A stretch of DNA of 64,000 nt. Source: Lentzea aerocolonigenes. Its GTDB lineage: Bacteria > Actinomycetota > Actinomycetes > Mycobacteriales > Pseudonocardiaceae. Below are positions 26,531 to 37,600 of the stretch, piece by piece. Position 1 is the stretch's first letter; each line of letters opens with the position of its first letter. Both the position numbers and the translations under genes were made by a program. The notes beneath the pieces were generated by a model. That model ran no database searches. It was given only the letters and a program-made list of their open reading frames with translations, and was not told the DNA's origin. The stretch spans positions 62,001 through 126,000 of the forward strand of contig NZ_BBOJ01000002.1 in assembly GCF_000974445.1 (NCBI RefSeq). Reading direction: 5' to 3'.

Positions 26531-27808
26531 TCATTTGCCCAGGTTCTCCAGCGACCGCTGGGCTGCTGCCAGGCCGTCCTTCGGCGTGATGACGCCGTCG
26601 CAGATCTCACCGATGATCGTCCCGAACGCCTTCTGCATGCTGCCCCACTCCGGCGTCATCGGTGGCGCGTAGGCGAACTCGGCGGACTGCTTGAACGCGC
26701 CCATGTTCACGTCACCGATGGCCCACGCCGGGCGCAGGAAGTCGTCGCTGTCCTGCACCTCGCGGTTGGCGGGGGCGTCCTGGCCGTTGGTGGCGATCGG
26801 CTTCTGTCCCTCGGCGGTGGTCAGGAAGTCGAGCACCTTGAACGCGAGCTCGGGACGGGTGCTCGACTTCGTGATCGCGAGGCCGCTCTGGAACGAGATC
26901 GTCGCCTGCTTGGTGTTCTTGAACAGCGGCGAGATGCCCCACCGCACCTGCGGGGCGTCCTTGAGCGAGGCGATGTTCCAGAAACCAGTCATGATCATCG
27001 CGGCGTTGCCCTGCGCGAAGAGCTGGTCGGGGCTGCCGACCTTCAGCGCCTCGTAGTCCTTTTTGGACGGAGCGACGTGGTGCTTGTGCACCAGATCAGC
27101 GTAGAACTGCATCGCCTTGACGTTCTCCGGCGAGTTGATCACCGGCTTGCCGGCGTCGTCGAGGACCCTGCCGCCGTTCTGCAGCATGAACGCCATCCAC
27201 CACGGCCACCAGTCGCCCGCGGCGAACCCGTAGCGCATGGTCTTGTCGCCGTCCTTGATCGTCAGCTTCTGGGCCGCCGCCAGGAAGTCAGGCCACTTCC
27301 AGTCGGCGGTCGGATACGCGACGCCGTCCTTGTCGAAGAGATCCTTGTTGTAGTACAGGACCATCGGCCCGTTGCGGTCGGGCAGCGCCCACGTCTTGCC
27401 TTCGCGGTCGTAGGAGTGCGCGGCGCGTTCGCCGAACCTCGCGACCAGGTCGACCTTCTCCGTCTCGATGAAGTTGTTGAGCGGCAGCAACTGGTTCTTG
27501 CTGCTGTAGCTGTGCACGGACTCGTTGACCTCGATGATGTCGGGCGGGTTGCCGTCCGCGATCATCTTCCCGATCTTCGAGCCGTAGTCGCCGTCCTTGA
27601 GGTGCAACAGCTTGACGTTGACGCCCGGGACCCGGTCACTCGCCAGGTCGACGCGCTGCTGGTAGGTCTTGGCGTCCTGCTCGCTGCCCCAGACGGCGAC
27701 CGTCACCTCGGGTTCGGGCGCCGGACGTGGCGCACCGGCGGTGCAGCCGGTCATGACCAGACACGCCACGACCGCGGACACGGCTCTGAACGGGCGGAGT
27801 TGCCCCAT
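26531..27808 (-). CDS. Sugar ABC transporter substrate-binding lipoprotein (orphan)
   Basis: A 425-residue family-1 extracellular solute-binding protein. The lipobox VMTGC near residue 22 marks it as a lipoprotein. The rest is a typical periplasmic-binding fold with conserved NGPMVLYYNKDLFDKDGV, GNAAMIMTGFWN and a late EFAYAPPMTPEWGSMQKAF. Such proteins deliver oligosaccharides to an ABC importer. No permease or ATPase genes lie beside it: downstream is a terminator and a glycosidase, and upstream is a broken ROK gene. It may use permeases coded elsewhere, or be what remains of a decayed sugar operon. The ATG at 27808 has GAGGGG about 8 bases upstream. Confidence 0.9.
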   Translation of the reverse strand: MGQLRPFRAVSAVVACLVMTGCTAGAPRPAPEPEVTVAVWGSEQDAKTYQQRVDLASDRVPGVNVKLLHLKDGDYGSKIGKMIADGNPPDIIEVNESVHSYSSKNQLLPLNNFIETEKVDLVARFGERAAHSYDREGKTWALPDRNGPMVLYYNKDLFDKDGVAYPTADWKWPDFLAAAQKLTIKDGDKTMRYGFAAGDWWPWWMAFMLQNGGRVLDDAGKPVINSPENVKAMQFYADLVHKHHVAPSKKDYEALKVGSPDQLFAQGNAAMIMTGFWNIASLKDAPQVRWGISPLFKNTKQATISFQSGLAITKSSTRPELAFKVLDFLTTAEGQKPIATNGQDAPANREVQDSDDFLRPAWAIGDVNMGAFKQSAEFAYAPPMTPEWGSMQKAFGTIIGEICDGVITPKDGLAAAQRSLENLGK

Positions 27809-27828
27809 GGATCGATCCCCTCGGAAGT

Positions 27829-28403
27829 TCAGTCGAGCAGGTGGGTTTCGAAGGCGAGCACGGCCGTGCCGAGGGACACCGGGTTGTCCTGGTGCCTGCC
27901 CAGCACGGCGGTCGCCGCTTCGAAACAGGGTGCGAGCGCGTACTCCTCGATCACCGGGGTGACCGCGGACAGGAGAGGCTCTCCGAGCACGCCACTGACC
28001 CACCCGCCGAACAGGATCAACTCGGGGTTGAGCACGTTCACGAAGCCGGCCCGCACTCCCCCGCGTCGTCCGTCGCCCCGCGCACCAACCGCCCGCCGTC
28101 CACGATGCCCCTCACCACCGAGGTGCCCAGGTCGACCACGATCATGTCGTCCCGGTCGTGTGCCGCACCGCCTCGTACACCTGGTGCCGCACAACGGCAA
28201 CGACGTCGAGAACCTGCCCGACCACAACCTCCGGCGCGCTCTCCAGTGCTGGAAACCCGTTTCCGGGCCAGCCGCGCCATGGTCTGGTCGAACAACTCGG
28301 CCGTCACGTGCGTCTTGGTGACGTCCACCCCACCACTGCAGAAGCTCCGCACAACCTCGACGCGGTGAGCCCGCCTCAGATCGCCCGAGTGCTTCAGTCG
28401 CAT
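27829..28403 (-). pseudogene. ROK-family regulator remnant
   Basis: Pieces of a ROK (repressor/ORF/kinase) protein survive in more than one frame. From the ATG at 28403 the start MRLKHSGDLRRAHRVEVVR looks like a decayed ROK N-terminal helix-turn-helix. Near 28140 the same strand codes MIVVDLGTSVVRGIVDGG, the ROK nucleotide-binding motif. From about 28050 to 27829, in another frame, is FVNVLNPELILFGGWVSGVL and the usual ROK C terminus. Roughly 150-200 residues between the motifs are missing, including the HxxGH/Cys zinc region, so this is deletion plus frameshift. It ends 21 bases upstream of the sugar-binding gene, whose expression it presumably once controlled. Confidence 0.75.
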
Positions 28404-28606
28404 GAACCTGTTCCTGAGTACTGCGCTCCGATCGGGCACAGTACGTGATCTTCATTCTTTTTAGAAGAGGTTCTTTCAACGGTCAGCAGAAGTGTGATCA
28501 GGGCGCCCACCAGGATGTTTGCTTCGTCAACGAAGAGTTGGCAGGTGTTTATGGAAGACAACTCTGCGTAGGCATCGCGCGTTGTTCACTGGGCCGATCG
28601 GCTGAT

Positions 28607-31600
28607 CTACTGGTGCGGCCGGTAGGTGGCCTGCCCGTTCACGACGACGAGATCGACCTCCACGGAGCCCTGGCTTTGCCCGCCCAACGGCGCGAGCACG
28701 ACAGGCGGCCCGCCCTGGTGGATCACCACGTTGACACCGAGGTGCGTGGCGATCAGGTGCCCGAGCAGGTCGCGCGCGTTGCCGGCACTCCTGTTCTCGT
28801 CCGGGTCGGGCCGCATGCTCCAGTTGACGTTCTCGACCAGCGCTCCGTTGAGGTGCACGGGCAACATCGGCCGGCCGGCCGCGAAGTCCGCCGCCGCGCC
28901 GGCCACGCTCGGGTCGTTGGCGCCCCGGTTCACCACGTGCTTGCGCAACGCGGCCGCATCGTTTTGCGTGAGGTGCGCAACGGCGGCGTACAGCCCGTTG
29001 GGCGTGACCGACGGCGGCGCGGGCCGCGTGAGCACCTCGTTGGCCACGTGCCGCAGCGCCTCGCTGGTCGGGCTCTCGACGTCGTCGTCGAGCATCACCA
29101 TGTCGACGAGTTCCTGCCGCAGTGCCGCGATCCGTTGCTCGCTCAGCGGCCCGAGGCCGGGTTCGAGCGCGGCACGGTGCTGCCGCGCCAGCTCGGTGAA
29201 CCCGCTCGCGGTGTCCGTGCCGTCGGCGGCGAGGAGCCCGGCGTCGGTGAACACCTGGTACAGCCACATCGCCTGAGCGGACGTGTCGTTGTCCGGCGCC
29301 GGGCGATCGGCGATCACCTCGGCGAGCGGCGGCGGCCCCACGATGTCGGCCAGCGCAGCCTGCTGAGCGAAGTTCGTCGCGCGGTTGTACCCCTTGTCGT
29401 GGTTGAAGATCTCCGCCGCCAGCAACTCAGGATTCTCCGCGAGGCTCGGAGTGTTGCCGATCGTGTCCCACAACTGGTGCGCCCAGCTGCCGAACGCCGC
29501 CGTGTCGAGGTCGGCGAACAGCTCCCGTTGCGCCGTCTCGATGATCGGGCGTTCGAACTGCCTGATGAACGCGTCGGCGACATGGTCGACGCCATGCTCG
29601 GCGATGAGCCTCGCCACCTCGTCGGTCCGGGTGTGCAGGACGACCGAAGCACGCAGCAGGTGCAGCCCCGCCTCCGACTGCACGTACTTCCGCGGATCCG
29701 AGCTCAGCACGGACTCCACCGACCTCATCAACGGCGAAGCGTCGGCCATCGCGGAGGTGGCCAACCCGGAGAGCTGGTCGTCCAGAGGGGGTGGCGGGTC
29801 GGAGGTTTCCGCGGAGTCGTCCGGGGCGGTAGACGCTTCCGCGGGGCCCTCCGGTGCAGCGGAGGATCCCGGGGAGTCCTCCAGGGCAGCAGAGGTTTCC
29901 GCCGACTGCTCCAAGCGGACGCGGAGATCAGCGGCATTGGCGCGGCCCGGCGCCACCTCGATCTCCACCGCCGCCTCGAGCGCCAGCAGTTCGGCCACGT
30001 GTGCGGCGTGGTCGCCGGTGATCTCGACGACCGGCGCCGGGAGTCCCTCCGCCGCGCGGGTGGCCTGGAGCTCCGTGAGCCGTTCGGCCAACCTCTCGAC
30101 CGCGACCAGCTGCTGGAACGTCAGAGACGTGCCGCCAGGAGGGAAGTCCAGCGACAGTTCGAGTTGCGGGGCGGGCGCCGCCACTGGTGACGCAGGCGTG
30201 GACGGCTCAGCCGGCGATGCGGTCGGTTCTCCCGGCGACGCGGAAGCCTCCGTCGGCGGAGGCGGAGGCTGCGGTGGCGGCGCGTTGAACCGGCTCACCT
30301 CCTGGTCCACCGCCGCCTTCGCCTCCCACCACGCCCGTTGTGCCTGCGCCGCCTCCACCCGAGTCCGCCCCACTTCGGCCTCGGCCCGCGTGACCTCCGC
30401 CCGCAGGTCCTGCTCGGCCCGCACCGCCGACGAGTGCAGGGCTCGCGCGGCCTCCGCGGCCACCTGCGCCTGTCGCAGGTCCTCCTCAGCCGCCCGCACC
30501 GCGTCGTCAGCGGCCTCCTGCCGAGCCTGGGCCGTGCCGAGATCGCTCGCCAACTCGGCGTGGCGGTCCCTGGCTCTGGCCGCCAGCTCGGCGGCCCGCG
30601 ACGCCGCGGCGAGCGCGTCCTCCCGCGCGGCGCTCTCGTCGAGCTGCTCGGCCAACGCCACCTGCTCGGCCAGCGCCGCGTCCAGCTCGGTCTGGTAGAC
30701 CGCGTCAGCCCCTTCGTCCACAGCGGACTGAGCGCGCGACACCGCCTGCTCCGCCTCCGCCTGATGGCGTTGTGCCGCAACAAGGGCGGCACTAGCGTCG
30801 GCCACGGTGCGGTCGGCGGTCTCAACCTCGCTCTGACGCGTCGTGACCACGGCGAGCTGAGGCGCGACGGCGTTGATGACCTTCTGGGCGGCGTGCCGGG
30901 CCTGGTCCGCGGCGACTTCCGCGCTGCGCCAGGCCTTCGCGGCGTCGTGCACACCGGTTTGCGCCGTGCCGAGGTCGTCCGGCAGAGCTCTTCCCAGCGC
31001 GGCCGCGGCGTCGGACTCGAACATGCGGACCTGTGCCGCGCCCGGAACGCTCACGTCCACCACGCCGACGCGGCCGCGGCCCAGTGAGGCCACGACGCGG
31101 TACTCGACGTCGTAGGCGACCAGTCCGGTGCGGCCCTCGGCCTTGACCATCGACGACGGGTTGTGCGTGGAGCCGCCCGACAGTGCCGCGCTGTCCTCGG
31201 CCGCGTGCCGGATCTCCACGCCCGCGACGGAGACGCCGACGTCCGGTTTCGCCGACGTCACGCCACCGGGGCCGAGCGCCACGGCCAGGTCGCCGGTCTC
31301 GCTGTGCTTGGCATCGCTCGACGTGCTGCTCGCCACCGAGCGCGGCAGGAACACCTGCACTCCGTCGCTCAGCGCCTCCAGCCGCGGGTTCACCAGCTTC
31401 GCGTACACCTTCACCTGCGCGTGCTGGCTCGTCGTCAGCGACGCCTCGTGCAGGCCCGGCACCTCGAACGCGCCGTCCAGCATGCCGGGAAGGTTGGGCT
31501 GCAACGACTCCAACGCCAGGCCAGACCGCAACGCGTTCAGCGCACCGGTGCCCTTGCCGGTGAGACCGCTCCCGGCACCGGCACCCGCCAACGCGCGCAC

Positions 31601-34600
31601 CGCCGCGTCCTGCAGGATCTGCGCGCCACGCAGGTTCTCCACCGACGCGAGCGGTGGCAGCACAGCGGAGGTCTCCTGCCATTCCCGCACCGTCCCCGGA
31701 TCGCCGTCCTCGGCCGGCCGGGTCGTGACGTGAGCGGCGAACGGCGTGTGAGCGGACGACGTCTTCTGGTTGTCGGCGTGCACGCGGACGGACATGTCGA
31801 CCTCGCCGCTGGTCGCGCGGCCGATCTCCCTGCTCCCCTTCTCCACCACGAGCTCGAACGTCACCGGCACCGTGTAGCGGACAGCGGGCCCGGAACCCAC
31901 GCGCAGCTGCCCCTGCTGCTTGGTCGTCGACGTGGTCGTGGAGTGCGAGTGCGTCTGGCCCGCGTTCACGGCCGCCGAGCCGCCGACGTTCGCGGACAGG
32001 TTCGCGTCACCGGTCTTGGGCAGCGCCGCGCCGGGCACCTTCAGCCCGGCGCCCCAGCCGGTGGCGCCCCCGGCCGTCTCTGAGACCGCGAGGACACCGG
32101 TCGCGGTGTGCTCGATCTCCACGCCGTCGTTGACCGCACCCTCGAACACCGGCGTGCCGGGGACGGCTTTCAACGTGACCTGGTAGGTGTCCTTGCCGAA
32201 CACGCCGGGGTCGTGCACCAGTAGTGGCACGCCGCCGTCCAAAGCGCTGTCCACCAACGCCTTCACGCTCGCGTCCGAGGTGAGGTCCGTCAACCGCCGC
32301 AAGTTGTTCATCGAGTCGTCGAGCACCGACTTCGGCAACAGGTTCTTGCCCAGCTTGCCGAGGTTGTCCCGCAGCTGCGGCACCAGCGCCGACAGATCCG
32401 GCGCCCGCTCGACCACGCCCAGCCCGAGCGCGCCGGGCTCGCCGGGGCGCAACGTCGACGGTGGCGCCATCGTGCCCTGCTCCACCGCAACGGCCGCGCT
32501 CTCCACGGCGGGCAGCACGCCCATGTCGCGCGCGACGTCCTCGCTCACCCGGACGAACACACCGCCAGGCAACGTCACGACGGATCCCGCGACACTGGAC
32601 GAGCCCTTGCGGACGGTGTTGCCCGCACGGCTCTCCCCGACGACCGTCACCTGGGCGTCCAGCTGCACCAGCACGGTCCGTCCCGTCGCCGGCGTGACCT
32701 GGTTGCGATCGACGCTGCCGCTGGTCTCCGTGCCGGTGGTCTTCGTCTTCGACCACGGCGTCCACCTCGCGGCGCCGCCAAGTGCCGTCGAGCCGACAGC
32801 GCCCTGCGTCGGCCTCATCGGCGTGTTCAGGCCCGCCGTGACGTCCACGGAACGGGAGTCCGTCCTGCTCTCCCCCGCCTTGAACCCACCGGTGTGCGCG
32901 GCCTCGAAACTCGTGTCGTCCGAAATGGACACCAGCTTCGGGTTGCTCAGTCCCACGGCCATGCCGACCGCACCGGTCCGGTCGGCGACCCGGCGGCCGT
33001 ACTTCATGCCGCTCTCGGTCATGCCCTTGCCCACCAACGTCGGCAGGTTGGCCTTGATGCTCTCCGGACTGAACAGCTTGTCGATCCGGTTGCGGGGCTC
33101 GGTTCCCGGCACCGTCAACGCCGTGTCACCGCTCGCGCTCAAGGCCGCGATCGCCGCATCCCGCACCGCTTCGGTGTTCGCCACCGCCTCCACGTGCAGG
33201 AACGGCCACGCAGGCGGCTTCGGCGCCGTCAGCAACTGCTGGATCGTCGGTGGGTTCGCCAGCACCACGGGTGCCGCCGCAGGAGCGGGCGCGAACGCCG
33301 CCGGATCGGACGACATCGCGGAACCGTCGGACACCCAGAGGTTCACCTTGCCGCTGATCTCGGGCAGGTTCTGGCCCGTCTTCGCGACCGTCTTCGGCTT
33401 CGGCACCTGCAACCACGGCGATCCGGGCGTCAGCCGCTTCACCCACGCCCGGTTGCGGCTGAACTTCGTGATCTCCACGTCAAACGTCACGTCGTGCTCG
33501 AACAACTGCGCGTTCGGACTGCCACCGGTGAGCCGCGTGGTGCCCACGGTGGGCCCGGCCGTCGTCTTCGTCGCCGTGGTGCTGCTGTACTTCGCCCCGA
33601 CCGACGGCGTCGGCGTCGCGCTGGTCTTCTTGTTGCTCGCCGGAACGGCGACCTTGGCCTCGACGCCGACGCTCCAGCGCTTCTGCGTCGTCGTCGCGCT
33701 GTCCAGCTTCGGTCCGGTGGACGCGGAGCCGCGCACGCTGCGTGCGTCGGCCTGGCCGAGGTGCACGGGGTTCGCGACTCTCGCCTTCACCGTGACGTTG
33801 ACGAAGTCGTTGGTGGCCAGCCCTTGCCGCTTGAGCTGCACCTGCACACCGGCGCCCAGCAGACTGTCCATTTGCGACTTCAGCGCCGCCGGCGACAGCT
33901 CGGTCGCGAGCATGCGCTGGTTCGCCAGCTGGTCCGCCAGGTCCTGCATGTTCTTGCCCGCCCTGCGCGGATCGCTCGTGGCGTCCGCGAACGACGGCAG
34001 GAACTTCTCGAAGCCCGCAATCCCGCGCAACGCCCCCTCGACCTGGCTCTGCACCTCGGCGGCAGGCGCGAACGCACCGACCTTCACGGCGCCCGCAGCC
34101 GCCGCGCTCGCCAGGTACGGCGGCGGAAACTTCGGTTCCGCGGTCGGCGTCGCGAGGCTCTGCGCGGATCCGGGCGGTACCGGCAGGTTCGCCGCGCCCG
34201 CTTCCGGGACGCCCGCACGCAGGTAGGCGGTGGCGTCCACGCCGATCGTGGTGCCGTGCGGCGTTTCGAACTCCAGCCGCACCTTCGTCCGGTACAGCCC
34301 CAGATCACCCTTGACCTGGATGCCGGTCCTCGTTGACGCACCCGTGCCCGCGCTCGACGATTCCGTGGTGCGGGCCGAATAACCGGCGCTGACGCTGGCC
34401 GAACCGCCGACCTCGTTCTTCACGGAGGCGCCGCCGCCGACCGCGACACTCGCGTCGAACCCGCTCTTCGTCGCCGCGCTGACACCCGTGCTGATGGCCG
34501 CCGTCTCGTGCAGCCGCAGGTTGATCGACGAGGTGGTGCCGACCAGCTCAGCACTCACCGGCACGGCTCGCATCCGGACCACACCGCCACGGCTGCCGTG

Positions 34601-37600
34601 CGGACTGCTCAGATCCGGCGACACGACCCAGCCGTTCAGCGCAGCACCCAGGTTGTCGCGGATCGACGTGGGCGACAGGAACTCCTGCAACGCCGTCCGC
34701 CCCGGCGCCCCCAACTTGGTCACACTGGGATGCAACTGCCGCGCGATGTCCTCGAACGCTTTGGCCGAGTCGAGATCGGTGACGGCCTCCGGCGCGGGGT
34801 GTTCGAGCGTGCCCGTCCACGGCACCTCGGTGAGCCCCGGATCCGCCGGCGTGAGGGAGTCGCCGGGAACGCGCAGGCTCACGTCCTGTGCCACCACCAC
34901 GGGTTCGCCGACCCGGTTGCCGCGCGCGTCGGTCAGCGTGACCTCGTACGTCACCGGCACCTTCGCGTCGAACGCGGCTTCACCGGAGCGGATCATCCGC
35001 TGGTCGGTGGTGGACGTGCCCGTCGTCGTGCTCGTCACCGGCCGCGCCAGGGCCGCCCTGCCCGCCACCGTGCCCTGCGCCCCGACCGCCATGCCGACCG
35101 ATACCGCGCCACCGACGTCACCGGCCGTGCCGATGGTCCCGGTCTGCGACGTGGCCGTGCCGCTCACCGCGGCGAAATCGATCTTCGTCTTGGGCGCGAG
35201 GACGCTGTCGGTCCCGGTGCCGAGCGTGGCCTTGACGCCCGCCTCGAACCAGTCCTTGCCCACCTTGATCTGGAAGGTCCTGCCCTTGCCCAGGAACGAC
35301 TCGAAGTTCTGGCTCAACGCGGGCGCGATCTGGTCGACACCGCGCGGAGTGACACCTCTGCGCTGCGGCAGCAGCCCGTTGACCGCCTGCGTGATCTCGC
35401 GGCCACCGTTCACCTCGACGGTCGAGACGGTGCCGAGCGCCGCGCCGTCCTGGAAGAACGGCGGCAGCGCACGTGACGGCAGCACCGGAGCGGGCCGCGT
35501 CGGCTTCGTCACGGCGTCGTGAGGCCTGCTCCCGCTCGCGGTGGCGGCGTCGTGCGAGTCCAGCCGGGTGTCCGGCACCATGACCTGGCTGGTGGCGGTG
35601 CGTTCGATCAGCCACAGGTGCCGCGGCCGCAGCCCGGCGGCCTCGTGCACGTCCGCACTCATCATGCCGTCCTCGTGCACACCCGACCGCTGCTCGTGCG
35701 CCAGGAACACCCGCGACTGGTCGCGGTACTCGTCCGGAACACCGAGGTAGTGCACCGTCTCGTGGGCGAGCACGGCGGGACTGGCGGCCGGGTTCCAGTG
35801 CGTCTGGTCGGTGCCGGTGTCGCCGACCTCGATCGTGGTGTGCGCGTCCGCGGGGTTGTCGGTGAACTCCAGGTTGACGTGGAACTGGTCCCCACCCGGC
35901 AGCCGGAAACCCTTGTTCAGCAACGAGTTCACGCCGTCGTGGGCGTTGGTCCGCACCTGCTCGAGCACGGCGGGATCGGCGGACCGCAGGTGCACCTTGA
36001 CGGTGTACTCCTGCACGAACCTGCCGGGGCTGGTCTCGATCCGCCGCAGGTCGTAGCGGACGAGCCCCTGGTAGGACCGGACGTTGGACGGCGTGCTGTC
36101 CGTGGTCACGTCCGCGACCTCGGTGTCGACCGTGCGCACGTGCGCACCGGCGCGGCGCTCCGCCCACACCTCCGGCGACACCGGATCGCTGGGCGCGAAC
36201 CATTCGGCGGTCGCGGCGGGACTGTGCCGCCACGACTCGTCGTCGATGACCTTCTTGTCGCCGCGCGGCGCTTCGGTCACCTGCGGTGCGCTGTCACGAG
36301 GTCCGTGGTCCGGGGGCGCGGGCCGGGTCGGTGAAGTCGCCGCAACCTGCGAGGCAGCCGTGGTCAGTGGGGCAGCCGTGGTCGGCGCCGTCGGCGTGAC
36401 CGTCGCGACCCCCGGAGCTGCTGCGTTGAACCGGCCGACCTCCTGGTCCACTGCCGCCTTGGCCTCCCACCAAGCCCGCTGAGCCTCCGCCGCCTCCGCC
36501 CGAGTCCGTTCCACCTCCGCCTCGACGACGGCGATCTCGGCCCGCACGTCCTGCTCCGCCCGCACCACCGCGTCGTGCGCCGACCGTGCCGCGTCCAGCG
36601 CGGCCTCGGCCTGCCGCAAGTCCTCCTCCGCTGCGAGCACGGCACCCTCGGCGGCCGCGTGGTGGGCCTGCGCGGTGCCGAGATCGATCACGACCTCGCT
36701 GTGCAGATCCCGGGCCCGAGCCACCAGCTCGGCCGTCCGCGCTGCCGTGGCCAAGGCGTCCTCGTGCTCCCGAACGGCCTGCTCACGTGCCGCCACGGCG
36801 AGCTGCGAGGCGAGCTCGGCGTTGAGCTCGTTCGCCCGCAGGAGGTCCGCCGCCTCGTCCACCGCGATCTGTGCCCGCGACACCGCCTCACCGGCTTCGG
36901 AGCGTTGCCGTTGTGCGGTTTCCAGCCTGGTCGCAGCGTCCGCCACACCCCGTTCGGCGGTGGACAGCGAGTCCGCTCGCGCGGTCACCTCCGCCAGCCG
37001 CGGCGCCAGCGAGTTGATGGTCGTCTGGGCCGAGTGGCGTGCCTCGTCAGCGGCTACTTCCGCGGCACGCCACGCCTTCGCCGCGTCGTGCACGCTGGTC
37101 TGCGCCGCGCCGAGGTCGTCGGGCAGCGGACGGCCCAGCGCGGTTTCGGCGTCGGCCGCGTGCATGCGGACCTGGGCCGAGCCCGGCACCACCAGGTCGA
37201 CGACGCCCGTCCTGCCCTTGCCGAGGTCCGCGACGACGCGGTACTCGACGTCGTAGCTCACGAGACCCGTGCGGCCCTCGGTCTTGAACGCCGCTGACGG
37301 GTTGTGCGTCGTACCGCCCGACACCGCGGCGCTGTCCTCCGACGCGTGCCGGCCCTCCACGCCGCCGGCGGAGAACCCGAGGTCCGGCTTCTTCGACGTC
37401 ACGCCGCCCGGTGCCACCGCGACCGACACGTCGTGGGACTCGGTCTTCTTGGCCTCGCTCGACATCGCGCCCGTGGTCGACCGGGTCGTCGACACCGCGA
37501 CGCCGTCACTCAGCGCTTCGAGCCTGGGGTTGACGAGTTTCGCGTACACCTTCAGCCGGGCGTGCTGGCTCGTGGTCACCGACGCCTCGTGCAGGCCTGG

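Noticed and set aside
28404..28606. AT-richer gap next to the giant gene as a possible insertion junction or attachment site
   Set aside because: No integrase, direct repeat or tRNA end is present. The lower GC may simply reflect the promoter of the decayed ROK gene.
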